From contig JAJYZB010000012.1 of NCBI GenBank assembly GCA_021800275.1, forward strand, positions 1 to 64,000: a DNA stretch of 64,000 bases, given 5' to 3'. Shown here in pieces: positions 43,888 through 52,238 of this stretch; the first letter of the stretch is position 1; each line of letters opens with the position of its first letter. This stretch comes from a bacterium. Its GTDB lineage: Bacteria > Vulcanimicrobiota > JABDET01. The notes beneath the pieces are model-generated. The model did not search any database and was not told where the DNA came from. It saw only the letters and a list, made by a program, of their open reading frames with translations. A program made the translations under genes and the position numbers.

Positions 43888-44235
43888 ATGATAAGACTTT
43901 TGGTATCGTGGGTATTATATGCTGCTGCTCTTTATGGGACCGCCAGTTTTGTGCCAGGACTTTCTATTGAAAAAGGGGGGAAAGGAATTATAAGCGCTTT
44001 GATTGGATCTGTTGTTTTAGCTTTAATCAATGCCATTATTTATCCTATTTTGAAGTTTTTCACCTTACCGATTACTTTTTTAACGCTTGGTTTATTTACG
44101 TTTGTTTTAATGGGGATTTGCTTCTGGCTTTTAACGGTTTTTGTGCCGGGAATAAAAACGCACGGGTTTATTCCTTGTATTCTTGGAGCCGTTGTTTTCG
44201 CTCTTTTAAGCTGGATTCTGCATATTGTGTTTTAA
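43888..44235 (+). CDS. YvlD-like (phage holin 4_2) membrane protein
   Basis: The 115-residue product has four hydrophobic segments and the family pattern ALINAIIYPILKFFTLPITF followed by LTLGLFTFVLMGICFWLLT. It is a small inner-membrane protein of the YvlD group (PF04020), role not established. It lies 42 bp after the second permease and is convergent with the protease gene. Confidence 0.85.
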   Translation: MIRLLVSWVLYAAALYGTASFVPGLSIEKGGKGIISALIGSVVLALINAIIYPILKFFTLPITFLTLGLFTFVLMGICFWLLTVFVPGIKTHGFIPCILGAVVFALLSWILHIVF

Positions 44236-44274
44236 TCGCTTTTTGACGCTTTATCTCTTTCTGCCGCGAGTTTG

Positions 44275-46161
44275 TTACAAAAGTTTTTTCAATTTTATTT
44301 TAAAAGTCAGAAGCTGGTGTTTCTCTCGTTTGACAATAAGGATGATTGTTTTTCCTGATTTCCTCAGAATTCGCGCAACTTTATTCAGCGTCCAATTTTT
44401 TAAAGGCTTGTCATTAATCGCGATTAAAACATCTCCTTTGTGGACTCCTGCTTCTGCTGCTGGAGAGCCTTTTAAAACATCCACTGCTGTGAAATGATTC
44501 AATTTTCTGCCTGTGGCGATAATGCCTAAACCGCTGGCGTCAAATTTTTCGGGTTTTGAAAAATTGGCATCAGGACTTAAAATGATTTCTGAATGAGGAT
44601 AATTGAAAGTGAGAGTGAACTTACTTAAAATCTGATATCCGATCCCCCCGTCATAATTCGGGTTAGCTCCAAACCCTTGGGCGCTCGTGTTGATCATGGT
44701 AATTGGATTTTTAATTCGGTATTTTCCGATTTTAAAGGCATAGATTCTGCTGGTCAGAAAAGTGGTTTTTCCGCCTGCTCCTGCTCCTGAAAGAAGGAGA
44801 GGATGGATAAATGCCTCAGAAAGACTATGGGAGCTGGCAAAAGGAGTATTGATCAGGATAGATCCAAGATTTCCTGTGTCCAGGAGAAACTTTCCCGTTA
44901 AAGGGATAGATGGATTTGCCCAGATTTTCGCTTTTATAACAGGAACTCTCTGCTGCAGCTGGATAGGAAGGGTTTGTTTACCACTGGTTTCATGCCAATG
45001 AGAAGGATCGTAAACATCCAACTCTTTTTTTTCATAATGGATGGTAACAATAAAACGACTCAGAAAATCGTATCCTAGAATTCCATCAATTTTACTGCCA
45101 ATATAAGGTTGGAGAGAACCAAAAGAAGAGGATGCCCCTAATAAATTTGTGACTGTTAATCCAGGAAAGGATAAATTGATCCCTTTAATAAAAGAATAAT
45201 GGAAAGATTTAGAACCATATCCCTCGCCTTTAAGGTTCCCATTTGTTTTTAATCCTAATTTTTTCACTACAGCAGGATTGATCATAATTAAAGGGTCTCC
45301 TGAATCCAGCATGAACCAGAGGGGTTTGGAATGATTGATTCTTGTTTTTATTAAAATTGCTCCCATGGCGATTTTAAAGGGTATTTTTGTGAAATCCCCC
45401 TTAGAGAAATGGAAATCTTTAATCGCAATTTCAGGTTTCTCAAATAACGAGCTTTGGAAATGATGGTTAATTTTTATGGTTTGAATCGTGATCCTTAATT
45501 TCTCTTTTGGGAAGTTTGTTTCTTGTATTTCGGAAAAAGGGAACAGTGCCCCATGAACTTCCCTCCAATGGCTCAGGTAACTGATCTGAGTTGTCGGTCC
45601 TGACGTCATGATGGAGTCATCGGGAAGAAATGTTTTCGTATTTAAAAAGAGTGTAATTTTTTCTCCATTTTTCGGCATTATTCTCAAAATATAATCTTTT
45701 CTGTTGGGGTTCATTCCTTTGTACAAAATTTTTCCTTTTAGTCTTTGAGGAAAGATGAATGAATAGGTATTGATATAATCGGAAGTGGTTTCTTGTTTTA
45801 AAGTTTCTCCTGACATTTTTTCAAGGGGGCTGCTGCTCATCATAATCCAACCTTTTTTCCCATTAAAAACAGTGGTTTCAGAAAAAATTCCGCCAAGGTT
45901 TATCATTTCTTTATGATTCCCATTTGTGGTTTGCCAGTCTCTCAGAGTTCCTTTCAGTCCGCCTAATAGAATCCCCCCTTTTGAGTAGATGGTGCGGATG
46001 TTTTTTAGATTTTTTTTGCCTCCCAGGGCTGTTTGCCACTTTTTCAGGATCCATTTAAGTGTTGTGTGGCGAACGATTGTCTTATTCTGCTGCTGAAAAG
46101 CCGCAAATGTTGGGCTAGCAGCTGTAGTCAGTAAAATTAAAAGAATGAAATATTTAGTCAT
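44275..46161 (-). CDS. LolA-like / retropepsin-like aspartic protease / PDZ fusion
   Basis: After a signal peptide (YFILLILLTTAASPTFA), residues ~30-250 look like a LolA-type lipid-binding or lipoprotein-associated domain (YSKGGILLGGLKGTLRDWQT). Then two copies of a retropepsin-like half follow: LWFMLDSGDPLIMINPAVVK (D-S-G) and GKFLLDTGNLGSILINTPFA (D-T-G). The C-terminus is a PDZ domain (AVDVLKGSPAAEAGVHKGDV, then LIAINDKPLKNWTLNKVARI). The 628-residue product is probably periplasmic. Two DxG motifs on one chain suggest an internal dimer protease. Substrate unknown. Confidence 0.85.
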   Translation of the reverse strand: MTKYFILLILLTTAASPTFAAFQQQNKTIVRHTTLKWILKKWQTALGGKKNLKNIRTIYSKGGILLGGLKGTLRDWQTTNGNHKEMINLGGIFSETTVFNGKKGWIMMSSSPLEKMSGETLKQETTSDYINTYSFIFPQRLKGKILYKGMNPNRKDYILRIMPKNGEKITLFLNTKTFLPDDSIMTSGPTTQISYLSHWREVHGALFPFSEIQETNFPKEKLRITIQTIKINHHFQSSLFEKPEIAIKDFHFSKGDFTKIPFKIAMGAILIKTRINHSKPLWFMLDSGDPLIMINPAVVKKLGLKTNGNLKGEGYGSKSFHYSFIKGINLSFPGLTVTNLLGASSSFGSLQPYIGSKIDGILGYDFLSRFIVTIHYEKKELDVYDPSHWHETSGKQTLPIQLQQRVPVIKAKIWANPSIPLTGKFLLDTGNLGSILINTPFASSHSLSEAFIHPLLLSGAGAGGKTTFLTSRIYAFKIGKYRIKNPITMINTSAQGFGANPNYDGGIGYQILSKFTLTFNYPHSEIILSPDANFSKPEKFDASGLGIIATGRKLNHFTAVDVLKGSPAAEAGVHKGDVLIAINDKPLKNWTLNKVARILRKSGKTIILIVKREKHQLLTFKIKLKKLL

Positions 46162-46224
46162 GATTTTTGTCCTTTTTTATTTACAATAGTTTAACAAATT
46201 ATTCATCTTTTTGTTATATTCCTG

Positions 46225-46233
46225 TGTTATACT
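46225..46233 (+). promoter_or_regulatory. Possible extended -10 promoter
   Basis: TGTTATACT is an extended -10 box with one mismatch from TGnTATAAT, 36 bases before the GH76-like ATG and upstream of TAGGAGGGC, its ribosome-binding site. No good -35 is visible. Confidence 0.4.
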
Positions 46234-46268
46234 GATATTAACCTGGATTTTAGGAGGGCTTTGATTTC

Positions 46269-48134
46269 ATGATTATAGGCTCAGGAGGTTCAACTGGAAC
46301 TTCTGTTTCTTCACAGAACTCCTCATCTAAAAAAGTCAGCCCCAGCGGCCAAACGAACAACCCTCTTGCTGTTCATTCAGGGGTAAAGTTTTTAAAAGGT
46401 ATGCAGAATACGGTAGGCAGCGCTCTTGGCGCAGCAGGTTCTGTTCAAAAATCAAAGCCTCAAAAGTCGCAAAGTTCAGGTATCTTAGGAGATATTGGTA
46501 GTTTTTTTGGCGGCGTTTATCATACAGTGACCCATACAGGGGAACAGTGGACAAAAGATGGGGTTCAGTGGGGTAAAGATGCAGCCCATTTTGCGGGTTC
46601 AGTGGTCTCAAAAAATCCCGCTGGTGCAGCTGTAGGTGGATTGATTGGGGGTCCTTTGGGAATTTTTCTAGGCGCATCTGCTGAAGGAGCGGTTCATCAG
46701 TTTTCATCTTATGCTCATTCAGATTCTCATTTGTCTATTCAGACTCATTCTTCTGGAGCTTCCATTGGAGGAAAAACAGCGGGACTGCGAGCGCAGGATT
46801 CAGCCAATGCGCTGCTTAATCAATTTTCATTGAAACCCAGTGGAATGTATTCTGATACTCCAACCAGCGGAAAACCCACATCAGTCTGGGCAGAAAGTCA
46901 AGCAGTGAATGCTCTTATCGATACAGGGCATTTGAATAAAGCGCAGCAGGCTTTGAATCGTCTTCAGTCAACGTATGGACAAGGGAATGGCATGGATCCA
47001 AATCCGAATGTTGGATTTCCTCAGAATCGTTTTTATGATGATAATTCCTGGGTTGGACAGGATTATATGCAGCTGTACCAGAAAAATCACAATCCAAAAG
47101 ACCTGCAGCAGGCAGAAAAAATTTTCTCCTTTCTTCAAACCGGTGAACAGACCACAAAGCCTCCAGATGGAAATGGGGCTTGCTACCTCCCAATGAAAGG
47201 AGGGATGCAGTGGGAAGAAAATCAATCTCCCCAATTGAATGGAACAGCCACAGGAGCGGCTGCTGAACTTGGCGCGCAGCTTTATCAAGCCACAGGTAAC
47301 GCAAAGTACAAAAACTTTGCAGAACAAAACTTGAATTTTATGAATCAACATTTGAGTGATTCCAGTCATCCGGGATTGTATGACAATAGCTTGAATCTTT
47401 CATCTCAAAAGGGGAGCAGCAGTCAGAAGCAGATCCAGATTTATAACAAAAGCACCCATCAGTGGCAGACTTTTTCCTATAGTCAAAATAAGTCTCTTTA
47501 CACCTATAATCAAGGGACTGCCATAGGGGCAGGTGTTTCTCTTTATCAGAGCACCCATAATCCCAAATATCTGGCAGATGCCATTTTAACTGCCCAGGCT
47601 TCTCAAAATTATTTTAATGATGTACCTAATGCTTTGTCAAAATCCAGCCAGACACTTTTAATGCACGATCCTTCTATTTCTCACAGCTCTGTTGAAAGCG
47701 CTGCCAGTGAAACCCGTTTCTGGAAAGAGCCCCCTTCTTTTAATGCCATTTATTTTAGAAACCTGCAGGGTTTAAATCAGGAATTAGCTCAAGTTTCTAA
47801 AAATCCGAAAGAGAGTCAGCAGCTGCAGGAATATTTGAAGAGCAGCACCATTCCTGGAAACTCGAATCGGACTTATGCTCAGCAGCTGCAGGAATATTCA
47901 GGGCAAAATATCAGCTCCCCTGGTGGGGTTCGAAATTATGCAGCCAATCTCAATAATAATTCTCGTCAATCTCTCCAGAATTATTTAAATAGAGCCTGGA
48001 GTCAGTCAAGAGATCCTAAAACAGGTTTATTCACAGGTGGTGGAATTGGACACTATGGCAGCGAAACAGGAACACTCCTGGATCAATCCGGTATGGTTCA
48101 GATGTATTCTCTGCTTTCTACCTGGCACTCTTAG
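46269..48134 (+). CDS. GH76-like glycosidase-fold protein, N-terminal glycine zipper
   Basis: Residues ~195-430 fit the alpha/alpha six-barrel of glycoside hydrolase family 76 (alpha-1,6-mannanase group): VWAESQAVNALIDTG, the paired acidic NRFYDDNSWVGQDYMQLYQK, ACYLPMKGGMQWEENQSPQL, YTYNQGTAIGAGVSLYQSTH. The DD pair matches the catalytic Asp pair of GH76. The N-terminal ~170 residues are Ser/Gly-rich with a glycine-zipper-like segment (AAVGGLIGGPLGIFLGASAE) and no signal peptide. GGAGGGC lies 9-11 bases before the ATG. Long Ser/Gln-rich inserts break the barrel. It may be exported by a non-Sec route or act inside the cell. Confidence 0.65.
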   Translation: MIIGSGGSTGTSVSSQNSSSKKVSPSGQTNNPLAVHSGVKFLKGMQNTVGSALGAAGSVQKSKPQKSQSSGILGDIGSFFGGVYHTVTHTGEQWTKDGVQWGKDAAHFAGSVVSKNPAGAAVGGLIGGPLGIFLGASAEGAVHQFSSYAHSDSHLSIQTHSSGASIGGKTAGLRAQDSANALLNQFSLKPSGMYSDTPTSGKPTSVWAESQAVNALIDTGHLNKAQQALNRLQSTYGQGNGMDPNPNVGFPQNRFYDDNSWVGQDYMQLYQKNHNPKDLQQAEKIFSFLQTGEQTTKPPDGNGACYLPMKGGMQWEENQSPQLNGTATGAAAELGAQLYQATGNAKYKNFAEQNLNFMNQHLSDSSHPGLYDNSLNLSSQKGSSSQKQIQIYNKSTHQWQTFSYSQNKSLYTYNQGTAIGAGVSLYQSTHNPKYLADAILTAQASQNYFNDVPNALSKSSQTLLMHDPSISHSSVESAASETRFWKEPPSFNAIYFRNLQGLNQELAQVSKNPKESQQLQEYLKSSTIPGNSNRTYAQQLQEYSGQNISSPGGVRNYAANLNNNSRQSLQNYLNRAWSQSRDPKTGLFTGGGIGHYGSETGTLLDQSGMVQMYSLLSTWHS

Positions 48135-48241
48135 TAAAGGAGCCTGTTGTTTCTATTCTGCCGTTTCACCCACCGCGTTTAACCTTACAGTTGTACTGAC
48201 TTCATCTCTATACGGTTTACAAAATCAGATTACCCTGCTCT

Positions 48242-48718
48242 ATGTTTGAAAGGATATCTTTTAGATTTTTTGAAAAAATCAGCATGGATGAGAATAAATC
48301 CCAGGAAGGAAAAATAAGTCAGTCTGATTTCAATGCTTTTAAAGCTGCTGAACGGACTTTTTTAGCCTGGATTCGCACTGGAATCTCTTTGATCGGGCTT
48401 GGGTTTGTGGTTTCAAAATTTAATTTGTTTGTATCAAAACTGAATTTGTTTCTGCAAGCCGCCCGAATTCCGGGGGTCAAAAAAACGATTTATCAGCCTG
48501 GAGTGTCTGGGTGGCTTGGAGTTTCACTTGTGGCTGTTGGGATTTCAGTTCTTTTTTTCGCCGGTTATTTTTTTAATCGCGACCTGAAGGCTGTTCGGGA
48601 TTTTAATTTTAAACCCAGGAAGCCGATTTTTGAATTTTTTTTAGCTGCTGGATTAGGATTGATTGGGATCATTCTGCTGGTTTATCTTTTTGTTTCAGGT
48701 CATACTCTGGCGAAGTAA
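48242..48718 (+). CDS. DUF202 family membrane protein
   Basis: AAERTFLAWIRTGISLIGLG (then FVVSKF) is the DUF202/YidH signature. Two further hydrophobic segments follow (VSLVAVGISVLFFAGYFF and LAAGLGLIGIILLVYLFV). The product has up to 158 residues; starting at the ATG 48284 would give 144, nearer the family's usual ~120. Neither start has a clear ribosome-binding site. Function unknown. Confidence 0.85.
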   Translation: MFERISFRFFEKISMDENKSQEGKISQSDFNAFKAAERTFLAWIRTGISLIGLGFVVSKFNLFVSKLNLFLQAARIPGVKKTIYQPGVSGWLGVSLVAVGISVLFFAGYFFNRDLKAVRDFNFKPRKPIFEFFLAAGLGLIGIILLVYLFVSGHTLAK

Positions 48719-48808
48719 TTCCTGAGTCTGATTCTGGAGTGCTGTGGATTAAACATCAGATCGTTTGTCTAAATGTTAATCTTTTGGAAACATGCTTAAA
48801 CCTTTACT

Positions 48809-48830
48809 TTTTCCACAGTTGTGTGGATAA
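48809..48830. promoter_or_regulatory. Inverted pair of DnaA-box-like sequences
   Basis: TTTTCCACA (48809-48817, one mismatch) and TGTGGATAA (48822-48830, a perfect TTATCCACA on the other strand) face each other. Another near-match, TGTGGATTA, is at 48743-48751. They lie upstream of a small gene, about 450 bp before recA. DnaA boxes can regulate genes as well as initiate replication. No dnaA or dnaN is in the window, so this is not called an origin. Confidence 0.3.
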
Positions 48831-48851
48831 AAGAATTAGGAGAAGATTAAA

Positions 48852-49022
48852 ATGGAATTTAAAAGCGATTTATTCCAACTGTTCAATCTAAATGGATCTT
48901 CTAATGGGGGGTCTTCTGGCGGAGGGAATTATTATTTTGCTCTTCAGAAAGAAGAAGACGATAAAGAAAAAGATGAAGAAAAGGCTTTTTCTTTATCAAT
49001 TATTGATCGATTTGAAAGATAA
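48852..49022 (+). CDS. Small hypothetical protein (56 residues)
   Basis: A short frame encodes MEFKSDLFQLFNLNGSSNGG, a Gly/Ser patch, then an acidic-basic run (QKEEDDKEKDEEKA) and SLSIIDRFER. AGGAGA lies 8-9 bases before the ATG, so it is likely to be translated. I do not recognise a family. It lies alone between the DUF202 gene and recA. Confidence 0.5.
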   Translation: MEFKSDLFQLFNLNGSSNGGSSGGGNYYFALQKEEDDKEKDEEKAFSLSIIDRFER

Positions 49023-49162
49023 GTTCAACTTTCATTTCTTTCAATTTTAGGTTTTTTTGGTTAAATCCGATTCTTAAGACAGCCTATTTCTAGAAGTCAG
49101 TCAAGAAGTTTTCCCGAATTTTAATATTTTAATGAAGAAAAACTCTTCATTAGAGTCAATTT

Positions 49163-49194
49163 TTGACACTTTTTTGACAGGGGGATGATACAAT
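49163..49194 (+). promoter_or_regulatory. Probable recA promoter
   Basis: TTGACA (49163-49168) and TACAAT (49189-49194) lie 88-119 bases before recA; their spacing of 20 is longer than optimal. A second TTGACA at 49174-49179 is too close to that -10. A half-site CGAAC follows, but I see no complete LexA box of the Gram-positive (GAACnnnnGTTC) or E. coli (CTGTn8ACAG) type. Confidence 0.4.
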
Positions 49195-49281
49195 AAAATG
49201 GCGAACATTACAAAATGACATTGAACCCCAGGGCTGGCACAATTTCCTGTAGGCTGCGGGTGAAGTCAATAGGAGGAGACC

Positions 49282-50325
49282 ATGGGAAACGAAAAAGACA
49301 AAGCTCTTGAAATAGCGATTCATCAGATTGAAAGACAGTTTGGAAAAGGAGCGATTATGAGGCTTGGGGAGAACTCTTCCAGGCTTCAAGTGGAAGTGAT
49401 TCCAACAGGAAGTATTGGACTTGATCTGGCTCTAGGAATTGGTGGAGTTCCCAGGGGAAGGATTATTGAGGTTTTCGGTCCAGAATCTTCGGGTAAAACG
49501 ACTCTGGCTCTTCAGGTGATTGCAGAAGCCCAAAAGATTGGAGGAACAGCAGCTTTTATTGATGCTGAACACGCTCTAGATCCGGGCTGGGCTAAAAATA
49601 TAGGAGTTGATATTGAAAATCTTTTAGTGAGTCAGCCTGATACAGGGGAACAAGCTTTAGAGATCGCAGAAGCTTTGATTCGCTCCAATGCCGTTGATGT
49701 CATTGTGGTGGATTCTGTTGCGGCCCTTGCTCCTAAAGCAGAAATTGAGGGGGATATGGGAGATTCTTTTGTTGGACTTCAGGCCCGTTTAATGAGCCAG
49801 GCTTTAAGAAAATTAACTGCAGTTATCAGCAAGTCAAAAACTTCTGCGTTGTTTATCAATCAGCTGCGAGAAAAGATTGGTGTGATGTTCGGAAATCCAG
49901 AGACCACTCCTGGAGGCAGAGCTTTGAAGTTTTATTCCAGTGTTCGTCTTGAAGTCAGGAGAGTAGAGACCCTTAAACAAGGGAATGAAAGCATCGGAAA
50001 TCGTGTGAAAGTAAAAGTGGTAAAAAACAAACTGGCTCCTCCTTTTAAACAGGTGGAATTTGATATTTTGTTTGGGAAAGGCATTTCTAAGATGGGAGAT
50101 CTGCTGGATCTCGCCGCAGAACTAGGAATTGTTTCGAAGAGTGGAACCTGGTACACTTATGGAGATGTTAGACTGGGTCAGGGCCGTGAAAATGCGAGAA
50201 ATTATTTTGAAAATAATCCACAGACTGCAGGGGAAGTTGAGACTAAAATACGGCAGTCAAACTTTCAATTTAAACTATCGGGAGGAACAGAGGAATCTCC
50301 AACTTTAGTCCAGGCAGAAGTTTAG
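49282..50325 (+). CDS. recA: Recombinase RecA
   Basis: RecA forms the strand-exchange filament and drives LexA self-cleavage. The 347-residue length is standard. Motifs: [12 protein letters not shown], the Walker A loop GPESSGKTT (66-74), [18 protein letters not shown] (Walker B), [20 protein letters not shown] (loop 2 region). AATAGGAGGAGACC is a strong ribosome-binding site. It is convergent with the rhodanese gene with a 4-bp gap. No recX or lexA is adjacent. Confidence 0.98.
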   Translation: MGNEKDKALEIAIHQIERQFGKGAIMRLGENSSRLQVEVIPTGSIGLDLALGIGGVPRGRIIEVFGPESSGKTTLALQVIAEAQKIGGTAAFIDAEHALDPGWAKNIGVDIENLLVSQPDTGEQALEIAEALIRSNAVDVIVVDSVAALAPKAEIEGDMGDSFVGLQARLMSQALRKLTAVISKSKTSALFINQLREKIGVMFGNPETTPGGRALKFYSSVRLEVRRVETLKQGNESIGNRVKVKVVKNKLAPPFKQVEFDILFGKGISKMGDLLDLAAELGIVSKSGTWYTYGDVRLGQGRENARNYFENNPQTAGEVETKIRQSNFQFKLSGGTEESPTLVQAEV

Positions 50326-50329
50326 AAGG

Positions 50330-51268
50330 TTAAAGGTGGTATTTCTTAAATGTTGACAAGAACTTTCTGGAGATAATCTTGACACTCCCGTCATAGTCAT
50401 TGATCAGGGTTCCCCAGGGTTTTGTTTGCGGTCCAGCAGAGAAATAAACAACATCTGCCCCCAGAAAAGCCTGAAGCTGACTGCCGGGCATTAATCCGTA
50501 AAATCTTAAAGAAATGGCGTAAAATCCGTTTTTATCCGTTTTTCCGATTTCGAGCTGCTGGGTTTGCGGCTGAAATATTCTGACAACCACTCCACGCCTG
50601 GGCTGATTTTTTCCATTATACACATGCCCAACAACCCAATAAACATGCACAGGTTCTCCTGCTAATTCTCCATCTGTGTGATACCCATCTTTAACCCAAC
50701 CTGGAAGTCCTCCATAAAGGACAAAAATATTATGATACCCCATTCCATTTAAAACAGCAGCAGCCAGTTCTGCTTCATGACGGGGACAGCTGCAGTAAGT
50801 GACAACCATTCCTGTTTTGGGAAGAGGGTTAGAAGTCACATAACTTTTTACTTCTCCAAGAGGGATATTAATGGCTTGAGGGATGTGCTGCATTAAGAAA
50901 GCATACGGATCCCTGACATCCACAATTAAGATTTTCTGCCCCTGTTTCAGCCTTTCACGCAGCTGGGCAATATGGAGGAATTGATAATGGGGTTTGGAGG
51001 GAAAATTTACAGAAAGGGCAAGGGCTTGTGTTTTCTTTTGATGGGGAAATTTTTGTAAAATCTTTTGAGGGGGAATCGGTTTAGTATTTTGCGCATTGTC
51101 AGTTAAAGAGGGCTGAAGATTGGCGCTCGGGATTTTCTGCCCTATTTTAAGCTGTTGTTTAAGAGGTTTTTGTAAAAGGGATTGTTTTGGATGCCGCTTG
51201 ATGAAAAAAGCAAAAGCGGGAACTATAATGAGCGCTAAAATAATCAGTGGCAGATACTTTTTCATCAT
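50330..51268 (-). CDS. Exported rhodanese-domain protein
   Basis: After an N-terminal anchor or signal (YLPLIILALIIVPAFAFFIK) and a linker rich in Pro and Gln, residues ~105-205 form a rhodanese domain: ILIVDVRDPYAFLMQHIPQA, then INIPLGEV, and the Cys loop VVTYCSCPRHEAELAAAVLN, then VLYGGLPGWV. A C-terminal carboxypeptidase-regulatory-like beta domain follows (VVVRIFQPQTQQLEIGKTDK). The periplasmic sulfur-transfer or redox role is inferred. It is the reverse-strand neighbour of recA, four bases apart. Confidence 0.82.
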   Translation of the reverse strand: MMKKYLPLIILALIIVPAFAFFIKRHPKQSLLQKPLKQQLKIGQKIPSANLQPSLTDNAQNTKPIPPQKILQKFPHQKKTQALALSVNFPSKPHYQFLHIAQLRERLKQGQKILIVDVRDPYAFLMQHIPQAINIPLGEVKSYVTSNPLPKTGMVVTYCSCPRHEAELAAAVLNGMGYHNIFVLYGGLPGWVKDGYHTDGELAGEPVHVYWVVGHVYNGKNQPRRGVVVRIFQPQTQQLEIGKTDKNGFYAISLRFYGLMPGSQLQAFLGADVVYFSAGPQTKPWGTLINDYDGSVKIISRKFLSTFKKYHL

Positions 51269-51356
51269 GGGAAGTAATTAGAGAATTATCGCAAATTTCC
51301 CTTTTTGTTAGTTAAATTTTAAAGGAAAAAAATAGAAGTGGCAAGAAAATGAAAAA

Positions 51357-52238
51357 ATGGCGTTAAAAATTATTTCAGCCAGCAGAAGGACTGATATTCC
51401 GACTTTTTATGGGAAATGGTTCATGAATCGGATTGAGGCGGGATATGTTCAATATCGGAATCCATTCAATCAAAAACTGCATCTGGCTTCACTGAAACCT
51501 GAAGATGTTTTTTGCTTTGTGTTCTGGTCTAAAAATTTTAAGCCTTTTCTAAAATATTTGCCCCAGTTGGAGAAAAAAGGGTATTGTTTTTATTTCCATT
51601 ACACCATTACTGGATCTCACAGAATTTTCAATGAGCATGTGCCAGCCTGGGAAGAATCCGTTAAAACCTTTCAATTCCTGTCGAAGTGTTATGGTCCCGA
51701 AAAAATTATCTGGAGGTTTGATCCCATTGTCATCTCAGATCTAACTCCTTCTGAATATTATATTGAACTATTTAAGAAAATCTGTCAGTCTCTTGAGAGT
51801 TATACTGACAAATGCATGATTAGTTTTGTTTCCTATTATGGGAAGGTTCAGAGAAATTTCAGACTGCAGTCCCAAAAGAAACAAATTCTTTTTTATGAGC
51901 TTTTTTCTGAAGAAAAAAAAGCTCTTGCTGAAAAGTTAGCTGACACTGCTGCCGGATGCGGAATCCAATTAGAAGCCTGCTGCAGCGATTTTCTGGTTGG
52001 AAAAAAGATTAAAAAAGCTCGCTGCATTGATGCGGATCTTTTAAGTCGCTTTTTCTCTCAAAAAGAAGTTTTCAAAAAAAGAAAACCAACAAGGCAAGAG
52101 TGTGGATGCTCAGAAAGCGTTGATATTGGTGGATACAACACCTGTCCCCATGGCTGCGTGTACTGCTATGCTAATGCCAATCCTTATAATCCTCTCGACT
52201 ATTACAAATCTTTTTCTTCGGAGTCTGTTTTCTTATAA
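51357..52238 (+). CDS. DUF1848 protein
   Basis: The 293-residue product begins KIISASRRTDIPTFYGKWFM, as in the DUF1848 family, with FVFWSKNFKPFLKYLPQLEK and YGPEKIIWRFDPIVISDLTP. C-terminal Cys residues (CGCSESVDIGGYNTCPHGCV, then YCYANAN) form a CxxxCxxC-like cluster near the end, suggesting an iron-sulfur centre. Relatives are known in DNA-repair and radical-SAM-like contexts, but no activity is assigned. The stop overlaps the purU start by one base (TAATG). Confidence 0.85.
   Translation: MALKIISASRRTDIPTFYGKWFMNRIEAGYVQYRNPFNQKLHLASLKPEDVFCFVFWSKNFKPFLKYLPQLEKKGYCFYFHYTITGSHRIFNEHVPAWEESVKTFQFLSKCYGPEKIIWRFDPIVISDLTPSEYYIELFKKICQSLESYTDKCMISFVSYYGKVQRNFRLQSQKKQILFYELFSEEKKALAEKLADTAAGCGIQLEACCSDFLVGKKIKKARCIDADLLSRFFSQKEVFKKRKPTRQECGCSESVDIGGYNTCPHGCVYCYANANPYNPLDYYKSFSSESVFL

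Noticed and set aside
48743-48830. DnaA-box-like cluster as the chromosome origin
   Set aside because: Only one perfect box, no AT-rich unwinding element that stands out, and no dnaA, dnaN, gyrB or rpmH nearby.
49194-49281. LexA (SOS) box upstream of recA
   Set aside because: Only a CGAAC half-site is present; no complete palindrome of a known LexA type could be found.
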